A stretch of DNA of 64,000 nt, taken from assembly GCF_014656215.1 (NCBI RefSeq), contig NZ_BNBZ01000003.1:62001-126000 (forward strand), written 5' to 3'. The DNA is from Streptomyces zaomyceticus (lineage in GTDB: Bacteria; Actinomycetota; Actinomycetes; Streptomycetales; Streptomycetaceae). Both the position numbers and the translations under genes were made by a program. A model generated the notes under the pieces. That model saw only the letters and a list, made by a program, of their open reading frames with translations, was not told the DNA's origin and searched no databases. This document shows positions 1 through 7,743 of the stretch, one piece after another (the first letter of the stretch is position 1; each line of letters begins with the position of its first letter).

Positions 1-1159
1 CGTGGCCGGGGGTGACCTCGCCGGTGTCGGCCTTCTCCGCTCCGGCGAGCAGCCGGAGCAGGGTCGTCTTGCCCGCACCGTTGAGACCGAGGATCACGAC
101 GCGCGAGCCCTTGTCGATCGCCAGATCCACATCGGTGAAGATTTCGAGCGAGCCGTAGGACTTGGAGAGTCCCTCGGCGGTCAGCGGGGTCTTGCCGCAG
201 GGCGCCGGCTCGGGGAAACGGAGCTTGGCGACCTTGTCGGAAGCGCGCACCGCCTCCAGGCCGGAGAGCAGCCGCTCGGCGCGCTTGGCCATGTTCTGCG
301 CGGCCACGGTCTTGGTGGCCTTGGCGCGCATCTTGTCGGCCTGCGAGTTGAGGGCGGCGGCCTTCTTCTCGGCGTTCTGGCGCTCGCGCTTGCGGCGCTT
401 CTCGTCGGCCTCGCGCTGCTGCTGGTAGAGCTTCCAGCCCATGTTGTAGACGTCGATGGTGGAGCGGTTGGCGTCCAGGTAGAAGACCTTGTTGACCACG
501 GTCTCGACGAGGTCGACGTCGTGGGAGATCACGATGAAGCCGCCGCGGTAGGTCTTCAGGTAGTCGCGCAGCCAGACGATGGAGTCGGCGTCGAGGTGGT
601 TGGTCGGCTCGTCGAGGAGGAGCGTGTCGGCGTCCGAGAAGAGGATGCGGGCGAGCTCGACACGACGGCGCTGACCGCCGGAGAGGGTGTGCAGCGGCTG
701 GCCGAGCACCCGGTCGGGCAGACCGAGGGCGGCGGCGATGGTGGAGGCCTCGGCCTCGGCCGCGTACCCGCCCTTGGTGAGGAACTCGGTCTCCTGGCGC
801 TCGTACTGCTTCATCGCCTTGTCGCGGGTGGCGCCTGAACCGGTGGCGATGCGCTCCTCGTTCATCCGCATCTTCTTGAGGAGGACGTCGAGGCCGCGGG
901 CCGAGAGGATGCGGTCGCGGGCCAGCACGTCGAGGTCGCCGGTGCGCGGGTCCTGCGGGAGGTAGCCGACCTCGCCGGAGCGGGCGATCTGGCCGGCGGC
1001 GGGGATGCCCTCGCCCGCGAGGCACTTGGTGAGGGTGGTCTTGCCCGCCCCGTTGCGACCGACGAGGCCGATGCGGTCGCCCTTGGCGACACGGAAGGAA
1101 GCGGACTCGATGAGGACACGGGCGCCGGCGCGCAGCTCGATGCCGGAAGCGGTGATCAC
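1..1159 (-). CDS. ABC-F family ATP-binding protein, C-terminus cut by window edge
   Basis: Soluble duplicated ATPase of the ABC-F class, which act on ribosomes or in antibiotic resistance rather than as membrane pumps. About 386 N-terminal residues are visible and the gene runs off the left edge; the family is usually 520-550 residues. The first nucleotide-binding domain has Walker A GRNGAGKTT, signature LSGGQ followed by RRRVELARILF, and Walker B LLLDEPTNHLD. A basic, charged linker (KRRKRERQNAEKKAA) follows, then the second domain begins with Walker A GLNGAGKTT. There are no membrane segments. The start is taken as the GTG giving MITASGIELRAG, because the first beta strand of the ABC fold follows at once. 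It is divergent from the metallopeptidase gene. Resistance versus housekeeping translation role cannot be told from this fragment. Confidence 0.9.
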   Translation of the reverse strand, partial: MITASGIELRAGARVLIESASFRVAKGDRIGLVGRNGAGKTTLTKCLAGEGIPAAGQIARSGEVGYLPQDPRTGDLDVLARDRILSARGLDVLLKKMRMNEERIATGSGATRDKAMKQYERQETEFLTKGGYAAEAEASTIAAALGLPDRVLGQPLHTLSGGQRRRVELARILFSDADTLLLDEPTNHLDADSIVWLRDYLKTYRGGFIVISHDVDLVETVVNKVFYLDANRSTIDVYNMGWKLYQQQREADEKRRKRERQNAEKKAAALNSQADKMRAKATKTVAAQNMAKRAERLLSGLEAVRASDKVAKLRFPEPAPCGKTPLTAEGLSKSYGSLEIFTDVDLAIDKGSRVVILGLNGAGKTTLLRLLAGAEKADTGEVTPGH

Positions 1160-1423
1160 GGACAGACTCCAGGGCGGTGGGAAACGGCGGAAGGACGGCT
1201 GATGAAGGCTTCGACGCCGCTAATGCACGGGGAGAATGGCCATACGGCCAGTCTAACGGGCCCCTGCAACTGCTTTTCGGCCAGAAGGGGGCCCGGGGCG
1301 CGATCGGAGCTTTCTCACATTTCCGCTGATGCTTGACAAAAGGGGCGCAGGGCGGAAGATCGTCCGATACTCGGCGCAGGGCGGCGGCCTCTGCCGCGGC
1401 AGTGACGCGGAGGGTGGTGGACC

Positions 1424-2314
1424 GTGCAGTTCGACGACGACGCCGACCTGGACACCTCGGAGGTCAAGGACGTCCGGAGCAGCCGCGTCCCGGGCGGCAG
1501 GGCGACCGTCGGCGGCGGCATCATCGGTCTCATCGCCCTGGTCCTCGGCGTGCTCTTCGGGGTGGGACCGGACCAGCTCGGGCTCTCCGGGGGCGGCGAG
1601 GAGCCGGTGGCCAGCTCCTCCTCGGCGGCCCAGGTGAACCAGAGCTGCAGGAAGGGCTCGGACGCCAACACCCGCGAGGACTGCCGGATCGTCGCCGTCG
1701 TCAACAGCGTCCAGGACTTCTGGCGGAGCGAGTACGCGCGCCGGGGCGGCACCTACGGGAGCGCCGCCACCGTGATGTTCAGCCAACGCGTGCCGACCGC
1801 GTGCGGATCGGCGACCTCGGCGGTCGGCCCCTTCTACTGCCCCGGCGACCGGCAGGTCTATCTGGACCTGGGCTTCTTCGACGAACTGCGGACCAAGTTC
1901 GGGTCGAGCGGCGGACCCTTCGCCCAGGCGTACGTGGTGGCGCACGAGTACGGCCACCACATCCAGAACCTGATGGGGACCCTGAGCCGCGCCCAGGACG
2001 GGCGGACCGGAGCGAACTCCAACGCGGTGCGGGTCGAGCTCCAGGCCGACTGCTACGCGGGGGTGTGGGCGCGGCACGCCACGACCACGCCCGACGACCG
2101 GACGGGCCGCCCCGTCCTCACCCGGCTGACCGACGAGGACATCCGGGACGGCCTGGACGCGGCGGCCGCGGTGGGCGACGACCGGATCCAGGAGCGGTTC
2201 CAGGGCCGGGTGACCCCGGAGAACTGGACCCACGGCTCCGCGGCCCAGCGCCAGCAGTGGTTCTACGAGGGCTACCGGACCGGCGACATGGCCCGGTGCA
2301 ACACCTTCCGCTGA
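1424..2314 (+). CDS. Neutral zinc metallopeptidase (YpfJ/KPN_02809 family)
   Basis: Membrane-anchored protein of 296 residues in the YpfJ-type putative neutral zinc metallopeptidase family. The zinc site is visible as HEYGH at residues 174-178 ([13 protein letters not shown]), with a downstream Glu region [12 protein letters not shown] that supplies the third ligand in this family. A short charged N-terminus with several Asp residues is followed by one hydrophobic segment at about 29-47 ([19 protein letters not shown]), so the catalytic domain is probably extracytoplasmic. Four Cys lie in the catalytic half. The GTG start follows a GAGGGTGG ribosome site. The physiological substrate of this family is not established. 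It stands alone between a divergent ABC-F gene and a co-directional VOC gene. Confidence 0.88.
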   Translation: MQFDDDADLDTSEVKDVRSSRVPGGRATVGGGIIGLIALVLGVLFGVGPDQLGLSGGGEEPVASSSSAAQVNQSCRKGSDANTREDCRIVAVVNSVQDFWRSEYARRGGTYGSAATVMFSQRVPTACGSATSAVGPFYCPGDRQVYLDLGFFDELRTKFGSSGGPFAQAYVVAHEYGHHIQNLMGTLSRAQDGRTGANSNAVRVELQADCYAGVWARHATTTPDDRTGRPVLTRLTDEDIRDGLDAAAAVGDDRIQERFQGRVTPENWTHGSAAQRQQWFYEGYRTGDMARCNTFR

Positions 2315-2382
2315 GTTCCCGACGAGGGCTGCCAGACTGAGACCCAGGTCACATTCGGCCGAATCGAAGGGAAGTGGTCGGG

Positions 2383-2784
2383 ATGGCTGAGGCCCCCCAC
2401 ATCTGTCCGGCGCTGACGTACGAGGACGCGAAGGCGGCGATCACCCAGCTCACGGAGGGCTTCGGCTTCACCGCGACCGCCGTGTACGAGGGCGAGGACG
2501 GGCTGGTCGCCCATGCCGAGCTCGCGTACGGGAACGGCATGGTGATGCTCGGCAGCAGGGGCACCGGCAGCGAGTTCGACAAGCTGATGGCCGGCGCGGG
2601 CCCGGTCGGCGTCTTCGTGCACGTGGACGACGTCGACGAGCACCACGCGCGGGCGGTCGCCCACGGCGTCGAGATCGTGATGCCCCCCAAGGACCAGGAG
2701 TACGGGTCCCGGGACTACACGGCCCGGGACGTCGAGGGCAACATCTGGAGCTTCGGGACGTACGTCCCCGGCGCCGCGGAGTAG
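2383..2784 (+). CDS. VOC (glyoxalase/bleomycin-resistance fold) protein
   Basis: Single-domain vicinal-oxygen-chelate protein of 133 residues. The beta-alpha-beta-beta-beta pattern is visible: PALTYEDAKAAITQLTEGFGF at the front, a middle strand VMLGSRG, VFVHVDDVDEHHARAV, and the closing DVEGNIWSFGTYV. The final aromatic-glutamate pattern is incomplete, so a metal site is uncertain. I chose ATG 2383 over the upstream GTG 2374 because GAAGGGA ends 11 bases before the ATG but abuts the GTG. Proteins of this type are often called DUF1428/PhnB-like or resistance proteins; no substrate can be inferred. It ends opposite a convergent gene with a strong palindromic terminator in between. Confidence 0.85.
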   Translation: MAEAPHICPALTYEDAKAAITQLTEGFGFTATAVYEGEDGLVAHAELAYGNGMVMLGSRGTGSEFDKLMAGAGPVGVFVHVDDVDEHHARAVAHGVEIVMPPKDQEYGSRDYTARDVEGNIWSFGTYVPGAAE

Positions 2785-2818
2785 CCGGGCGGCGCCGGGC
2801 GCGGGCGCACGCCCCTCG

Positions 2819-2840
2819 GCGCGCTCCCCGGGGAGCGCGC
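2819..2840. terminator. Perfect palindrome between convergent genes
   Basis: Arms GCGCGCTCCCC and GGGGAGCGCGC form a perfect 22-bp palindrome with no spacer, lying between the ends of the VOC gene and the convergent uncharacterised gene. It lacks a T-tract, as is usual for Streptomyces terminators. Confidence 0.6.
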
Positions 2841-2908
2841 ACCGGTGTGACCCGGCGCCGGCGGCACGCGCTCCCCGGTCACCCGTCCCCGACGTCACGC
2901 TCCCGTGG

Positions 2909-4330
2909 TCACGACCCCCCGGTGTGCACCTGGAACGCGGCCCTGCGGACCGCCTTGGCCAGGGCCGGGTCCGGGTGGGCGGCCGCGAGGGCGACCAGGA
3001 CCTGGACCGTACGGGGATGGCCGACGGCCCGGACCTCGTCGAGCAGCGCCGGGACGGTGCCCTGCACGGCCGATTCGAGGTGCCGGACGAGCAGCGCGCT
3101 CTCACCGTGGTCGGCGACGGCGGCCGCCGTGTCCACCCAGAGCCAGGTGGCCTCCTCACGGGTGAGGACCTCCTGGGCGTCGTCGGGGTCGGCGCCCTCG
3201 TACTCCGCGAGCCAGAGCAGCGCGTACGGGCGCAGGGGCGGCTCGGCAACGGTGGCCCGCACCTCCGCCTCGGCGGGGGCGCCGACGACCCGGAGCGCCT
3301 CGAAGGCGAGCCCGCGCAGCAGCGCGTCCTCGCCTCGGGCGACGGCGAGGAGCTCGGCCACCGCGCTGGAGAGGGTGCGGGCGGCGAGCCAGGCGCGGTA
3401 CTCGGCGCGGGCCGGGCCGGGGGTGAGCCGGGCGCAGCCGCGGAGCATGTCCTCGGCGGACTGCTCGATGTTTCCGGCGGGGCTCTGCGCGGCGACGCAG
3501 ATCTGCTCCAGCTTGACCCAGACCGCCCAGTTGCCGAGCGGCGTCAGCGTGGCGTGCCGCCCCTCCGCGCCGGGGTCGAGGGTGAGCGCGCCGACGGCCG
3601 CCAGGCCTTCGAGGGCCCAGTCGAGGAGGGCCGGGAGCCCGTCGGTGCCGTGGTCCGGGCCGGGGACGTCCGGTGCCTCGGGGGCCGGTCCGGCGACCGG
3701 GACCTCGCAGCGCTCCTCCCGCAGCTCCTCGACGCGCTGGCCGAGCAGGTCGAGGAGGGCGGGGACGAGAACCGGGCCCTGGGAGAGCTGGAGCAGCGAG
3801 AGCACCTGCGGGACGGCCTCGACGACCTCGGCGACGGCGCTCGGCGCGACCCCCTCGGGGGCCGGGTGCACCAGGGACCACGCGTCGAAGAGGGCGACCC
3901 AGCCGCGCAGCACGGCGGAGTCGTCGCGGTCCCAGGCGTGCAGCCGCCAGCCGGGGCGGGCGGTGTCGCCGTGGAGTTCCACGAGTCCGGCGAGCCGCGC
4001 GCGGTCCCAGCCGGCGCTGATCTGGCCGGGCGTCAGGTCGAGTGCGGCGGCGGCCCGTTCCTGGGCGGTGACGGGTCCGGGGCCGGTGCGCAGGGCCGCT
4101 TCGGCGCCGCGCTCGACGGCGGCCCAGCGGGCGATCCGTACGGCGTCGGCGAGGACGTGCCGGGCCTGGCGGGCGAGTTCCGCGCGGGGCGGAGTGCCCT
4201 CGGGCGGCCGCGGCGCCGGCCGGGTGCGCCGGGTCGTCACCGCCCGTCGGGCGGTGGCCAGCGCCCGCGGGCGGACGAGTCGGAGTCTGGAGTTGCGCGC
4301 CAATGGTTCATCGGGCTTTCGAGACGTCAC
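2909..4330 (-). CDS. Uncharacterised Streptomyces protein, paralogue of the 59457-60911 gene
   Basis: Alanine-rich, mostly helical soluble protein of about 473 residues without signal or membrane segments. I know no function. It shares the plan of the gene at 59457-60911: an N-terminal VRIARWAA block, a central helical region, a late block (AARTLSSAVAELLAVARGEDALLR / VVGAPAEAEVR) matching the other protein's block, and a C-terminal HPRTVQVL...AKAVRRAAFQ matching HPATAEVL...AKEARKAAFK. The C-terminal half resembles HEAT-like helical repeats. The GTG start at 4330 is chosen because GCGGGAAG lies about 10 bases upstream; a TTG at 4366 would add 12 residues. It is downstream of, and divergent in spacing from, the hydrolase gene (111-base gap), same strand. 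Confidence 0.72.
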   Translation of the reverse strand: MTSRKPDEPLARNSRLRLVRPRALATARRAVTTRRTRPAPRPPEGTPPRAELARQARHVLADAVRIARWAAVERGAEAALRTGPGPVTAQERAAAALDLTPGQISAGWDRARLAGLVELHGDTARPGWRLHAWDRDDSAVLRGWVALFDAWSLVHPAPEGVAPSAVAEVVEAVPQVLSLLQLSQGPVLVPALLDLLGQRVEELREERCEVPVAGPAPEAPDVPGPDHGTDGLPALLDWALEGLAAVGALTLDPGAEGRHATLTPLGNWAVWVKLEQICVAAQSPAGNIEQSAEDMLRGCARLTPGPARAEYRAWLAARTLSSAVAELLAVARGEDALLRGLAFEALRVVGAPAEAEVRATVAEPPLRPYALLWLAEYEGADPDDAQEVLTREEATWLWVDTAAAVADHGESALLVRHLESAVQGTVPALLDEVRAVGHPRTVQVLVALAAAHPDPALAKAVRRAAFQVHTGGS

Positions 4331-4441
4331 GGGGGCAGTCTTCCCGCTGACGGCCCGAAAGCCCAATCGGAATCGGCCGGCCCGTCGGAAAGAGCGGGGC
4401 GGAGAGGGGTGGAGGGCGGCGGACGAGGGGGTCGCGGGGTC

Positions 4442-5611
4442 TCAGAGAAGGGGAGTGAGGAAGCGGCGGAGGGCCTCCTCGTAGCGGACCGGGTCGGCGT
4501 TCCACATCGCCGCGTGCGGGGCCTGCCGCACGGTCTGGAGGGTGACCAGATCGGGGCGGCGGGCGGCGAGCTCGACGGACTGCTCCCACGGGGAGATGCT
4601 GTCGTCGGGGCCGTGGAGGAGCAGGACGGGGACGCGCAGGGCGCCCGGCTCGGAGGAGTCCCTGAGCAGGTCGCCGCCGTGGGCGGCCCCGATCCTGCCC
4701 TGGGCGGCGCGGACGGCGAGCGGGAGCAGCGGGCCGGGGACGTGGCGGGCCGCGGCGAGGTTGCGGAGGGTGGCCTCCCAGTCGAGGACCGGGGAGTCGA
4801 GGACGAGGCCGCTGATCCGGTCGCGCACCCCCGACTCGGCCGCGGCGCGCAGGGCCATCGACGCGCCGGTCCCCCAGCCGTGCAGGACGACCTTGGCCGC
4901 GCCCCGGCGGACGGCGTAGCGGATGGCGGCGTCGACGTCGCGCCACTCGGAGTCCCCGAGGTGGGTCAGGCCGTCCGGGGAGGCGGGTGCTCCCTCGTCG
5001 CCGCGGTAGGCGGGGATCAGGACGGGGATCTTGCGCCGGTTGAAGAAGGGGACGACGTTCAGCGGGTGCTCGCGGGTGGTGCCGAGGCCGTGCAGGGCGA
5101 TCACCCAGGTGGTGCGGGGGGCGGCCACCAGCCAGGCGGGCAGGGGGCCGAGTTCGCCGGGGATCTCGACGTCCTCGTGGGCGAGCCCGAGGGCGCTGAT
5201 GGGCGTGCCGATGTGCAGCGCGGGGGTGAAGCGGACGCGGGCGCCGGGGCCGAGCACCCCGAGCTCGACCCGTTCCAGCCGGCGGACGACGGTGTCGGCG
5301 GTGTGCGGGACCCGGTCGAGGACGGGGCCCACGACGGCGTGCAGGCCGTGGCCCTCGATGCCGTACGTGCCGGGGCGCAGCGAGGCGAGGCTGCGGGTGA
5401 GGGTGATCCGGTCGGGGCCCGTCGCGTGCACGGTGAGTCGGGGATCCCCGGGCAGGGGACGTCCGGACGGCGCCCTGAGGGCGACGTCGCTGGCGTACCG
5501 GCCGGCCGCGATCGCGGCCGCGCCGACACCGAGCAGAGTGGTGACGGCCGCTGCCGTCGCTGTAGCCGGGCGCACGCTCCCAGTCTCGGCAGGGTGGGCA
5601 GGAGCTGCCAC
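4442..5611 (-). CDS. Alpha/beta-hydrolase-fold protein lacking the nucleophile serine
   Basis: 389-residue alpha/beta hydrolase with an N-terminal hydrophobic segment (about 22-37, AAAVTTLLGVGAAAIAAG) that could anchor or export it. The fold is clear: oxyanion strand TTWVIALHGLG, elbow VVLHGWGTGASMAL, acid loop LLLHGPDDSISP, and the histidine loop APHAAMW. In this family the elbow normally reads GWSTG; here the codons GGC TGG GGG ACC GGC give GWGTG, so the expected catalytic Ser is Gly. A Ser two residues beyond the elbow (GAS) is not in the nucleophile position. Either the enzyme is inactive or it uses another residue. GTG 5611 is the start used; an in-frame GTG at 5575 is possible. Substrate unknown. 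Confidence 0.82.
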   Translation of the reverse strand: MAAPAHPAETGSVRPATATAAAVTTLLGVGAAAIAAGRYASDVALRAPSGRPLPGDPRLTVHATGPDRITLTRSLASLRPGTYGIEGHGLHAVVGPVLDRVPHTADTVVRRLERVELGVLGPGARVRFTPALHIGTPISALGLAHEDVEIPGELGPLPAWLVAAPRTTWVIALHGLGTTREHPLNVVPFFNRRKIPVLIPAYRGDEGAPASPDGLTHLGDSEWRDVDAAIRYAVRRGAAKVVLHGWGTGASMALRAAAESGVRDRISGLVLDSPVLDWEATLRNLAAARHVPGPLLPLAVRAAQGRIGAAHGGDLLRDSSEPGALRVPVLLLHGPDDSISPWEQSVELAARRPDLVTLQTVRQAPHAAMWNADPVRYEEALRRFLTPLL

Positions 5612-5939
5612 CGGACGGACCCGGTCGGGTGGGAACGGCGGATCCCCCTGGGGAGTGACATGGGTCTCCTCGGCGGGGTCCCCCGGTCGGATGATTCGTT
5701 CCAGGGTGCGGAACCGGGTGCCGGCGGAGGAACCGGGTCAGGTCGCATGTGCCCTGTGATGGCCCGTATTACCCGGGGTTGCGGGGTGACCGCATGGTGG
5801 ACAGCCGGCCCTCCGGGACGCTAAGCGGAATCTCTTGACACCGGATAGGGACACCACGCCGCCGGTCCCAGTTCACCTTCCGTTCACCCAGGTTGCTTAC
5901 GTTCGGCTCGCCACTGACGTCAAACGATTGCCTGGGTAA
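5612..5939. other. Divergent intergenic region with PHO box
   Basis: 328 bases between the divergent hydrolase and phosphate-transporter genes. Apart from the PHO box at 5871-5892 it holds a TTGACA hexamer at 5835-5840 with no convincing -10 at standard spacing. No credible gene is present. Confidence 0.6.
5871..5892 (+). promoter_or_regulatory. PHO box (PhoP-binding direct repeats) upstream of pit
   Basis: Two adjacent 11-base direct repeat units, GTTCACCTTCC and GTTCACCCAGG, match the Streptomyces PhoP repeat consensus (G-T/G-T-C-A-Y-Y-Y-R). They end 47 bases before the ATG of the Pit-type phosphate transporter. Low-affinity Pit transporters are known PhoP targets in Streptomyces, so control by phosphate is expected. 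Confidence 0.8.
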
Positions 5940-7208
5940 ATGGAACACATCACGCTGCTGCTCGCCATTGTGGTCGTGACAGCTCTCGTGTTCGATTTCA
6001 CGAACGGTTTCCACGACACCGCCAACGCGATGGCGACGACCATCTCGACCGGTGCACTCAAGCCGAAGACGGCGGTGGCCATGTCCGCCGTGCTGAACCT
6101 CGTCGGCGCGTTCCTGTCCGTCGAGGTCGCCAAGACGATCTCCGGCGGGATCATCAACGAAGAGGGCATTCGTACAGAGGTGATCTTCGCCGCGCTGGTC
6201 GGCGCCATCCTCTGGAATCTGCTGACCTGGCTGCTCGGACTCCCGTCCAGCTCCTCCCACGCCCTCTTCGGCGGCCTCATCGGCGCCGCGGTCATGTCGG
6301 CCGGCTGGTCGGCGGTGAACGGCTCCACCATCGTCACCAAGGTCCTCATCCCCGCCGTCGCCGCGCCGCTCGTCGCCGGCCTCGCCGCGATGCTGGCCAC
6401 CAAGCTGACGTACAAGATCGGCGCCAAGACCGACGAGAAGCACACCGCCAAGGGCTACCGGGTCGGCCAGATCGCCTCCGCCGGTCTCGTCTCCCTCGCC
6501 CACGGCACCAACGACGCCCAGAAGACGATGGGCATCATCACCCTGGCCCTGGTCACCGGCGGCGTCCTCGCCCCCGGCTCCAACCCGCCCATGTGGGTCA
6601 TCGTCTCCGCCGGTGTCGCGATCGCCCTCGGCACGTACCTCGGTGGCTGGCGGATCATCCGCACCATGGGCAAGGGCCTCACCGACCTCCGGCCGCAGCA
6701 GGGCTTCGCCGCCCAGACCAGCGCCGCGACGGTCATCCTGGCCTCCTCGCACCTCGGCTTCTCCCTCTCCACCACCCAGTCCTGCTCGGGTGCCGTGATG
6801 GGCGCCGGTCTCGGCCGCAAGGGCGGCGTCGTCCGCTGGTCGACCGCGACCCGGATGTTCGTCGCCTGGGGTCTGACCCTGCCCGCCGCGGGCCTGGTCG
6901 GCGCCGGCGCCGAGTTCCTCACCAAGCAGGGCCCCTGGGGCATCGCGGCCGTCGCGGTCATCCTGGTCGGCGGCTCGGCCGTCATCTGGTCGCTGTCCCG
7001 CCGCAAGCCGGTCGACCACAACAACGTCACCGCCGACGACCTCGACGCCGAGCCCGCGGGCGTCGTGACCACCGCCATCGCGGCCGTCACCCCGCCGCCG
7101 GCCGCCGGTTCCGTCGCCGCCGTCGCGGACGAGGACCTCAAGACCACCATCCCCGCGCCGGTTCCCACCGACCCGGCCGCTCCCCCGGCCCCCGCCGCAG
7201 CGGTGTAA
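5940..7208 (+). CDS. pit: Low-affinity inorganic phosphate transporter, Pit family
   Basis: Polytopic membrane protein of 422 residues of the PiT/Pit (PHO-4) family, which carries metal-phosphate complexes with protons. The two inverted PHO-4 signatures are visible: FDFTNGFHDTANAMAT near residue 18 and SLAHGTNDAQKTMGI near 185. Length is typical of bacterial PitH proteins. The C-terminus is a hydrophilic Ala/Pro-rich tail (APVPTDPAAPPAPAAAV) after the last membrane segment. A PHO box lies just upstream. A 73-residue membrane protein follows after 12 bases, presumably in the same transcript, ahead of a strong terminator. The same pit-small protein-cobalamin order is what I remember from S. coelicolor around SCO1845-SCO1848. 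Confidence 0.95.
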   Translation: MEHITLLLAIVVVTALVFDFTNGFHDTANAMATTISTGALKPKTAVAMSAVLNLVGAFLSVEVAKTISGGIINEEGIRTEVIFAALVGAILWNLLTWLLGLPSSSSHALFGGLIGAAVMSAGWSAVNGSTIVTKVLIPAVAAPLVAGLAAMLATKLTYKIGAKTDEKHTAKGYRVGQIASAGLVSLAHGTNDAQKTMGIITLALVTGGVLAPGSNPPMWVIVSAGVAIALGTYLGGWRIIRTMGKGLTDLRPQQGFAAQTSAATVILASSHLGFSLSTTQSCSGAVMGAGLGRKGGVVRWSTATRMFVAWGLTLPAAGLVGAGAEFLTKQGPWGIAAVAVILVGGSAVIWSLSRRKPVDHNNVTADDLDAEPAGVVTTAIAAVTPPPAAGSVAAVADEDLKTTIPAPVPTDPAAPPAPAAAV

Positions 7209-7220
7209 GGAACGAACCAC

Positions 7221-7442
7221 ATGAAGATCGACTGGGCAGCACTCGGCTCCGTCTTCGGAGTCAGCCTCGTGGCGACCCTCCTGCTCGTGGGCCTGTTCAC
7301 CCTCGGCATCATCGGCCTCTCCAAGCAGGAGCAGGCCGCCGCCCAGGGAGGCTCCGCCGCGATGGCCCGCACCGGCGCCTACGCCTGCTTCGGCCTCTGC
7401 CTCGCGGCGGTCGCGTACGGCATCTACCTGATCGTCGTCTGA
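7221..7442 (+). CDS. Small two-span membrane protein downstream of pit
   Basis: 73 residues with two hydrophobic spans, about 6-31 (AALGSVFGVSLVATLLLVGLF and on) and 50-72 (GAYACFGLCLAAVAYGIYLIVV), joined by a polar loop KQEQAAAQGGSAAMARTG. It begins 12 bases after pit and has a GGAACGAACC-type weak ribosome site, suggesting co-transcription. Such a protein is conserved beside pit in Streptomyces, so an accessory role in phosphate uptake is plausible, but no function is known. A long stem-loop closes the transcript right after it. Confidence 0.85.
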   Translation: MKIDWAALGSVFGVSLVATLLLVGLFTLGIIGLSKQEQAAAQGGSAAMARTGAYACFGLCLAAVAYGIYLIVV

Positions 7443-7457
7443 CGGTCCGCGAACCCC

Positions 7458-7497
7458 GGCCGGGCGGTCCGCACCTTCGGGTGCGGGCCGCCCGGCC
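7458..7497 (+). terminator. Strong TTCG-loop terminator after the pit operon
   Basis: An 18-base arm at 7458-7475 and its complement at 7480-7497 form a stem with a single U-G pair around a TTCG tetraloop. It separates the phosphate transcript from the riboswitch leader of the cobalamin operon. Confidence 0.85.
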
Positions 7498-7539
7498 GTC
7501 GTATGTCCGGCGCCGTGTTTGTGGTGCTTCGCACAGTGA

Positions 7540-7716
7540 CCCGACGCAGGTCAAGGGTGAGTTGACGGGTGTTCTCGGGCCGTGGTGGACTGCCGAGGCC
7601 ATTACGGCGGCAGTAGAGGAAGTCCGGTGCGATTCCGGCGCGGTCCCGCCACTGTGACCGGATCCGAAGGGTCCGGGAGTCAGGAACTCTCGCCGCCGGT
7701 CACGTCGATCCAGGGC
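7540..7716 (+). promoter_or_regulatory. Cobalamin (AdoCbl) riboswitch
   Basis: The conserved core reads GGTGCGATTCCGGCGCGG (7625-7642) followed by CCCGCCACTGTGACCGG, the typical B12 riboswitch core, and then the B12 box AGTCAGGAACTCTCGCC near 7678-7694. The leader precedes cobD by about 30 bases. Limits are approximate because the outer stems were judged by eye. A CAGGG/CCCTG hairpin at 7711-7726 sits immediately before the ribosome site GTGAGGA and could be the translational expression platform. Binding of adenosylcobalamin should shut off the downstream operon. Confidence 0.9.
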
Positions 7717-7743
7717 GCGGACCCTGAGTGAGGACATAGCGCC

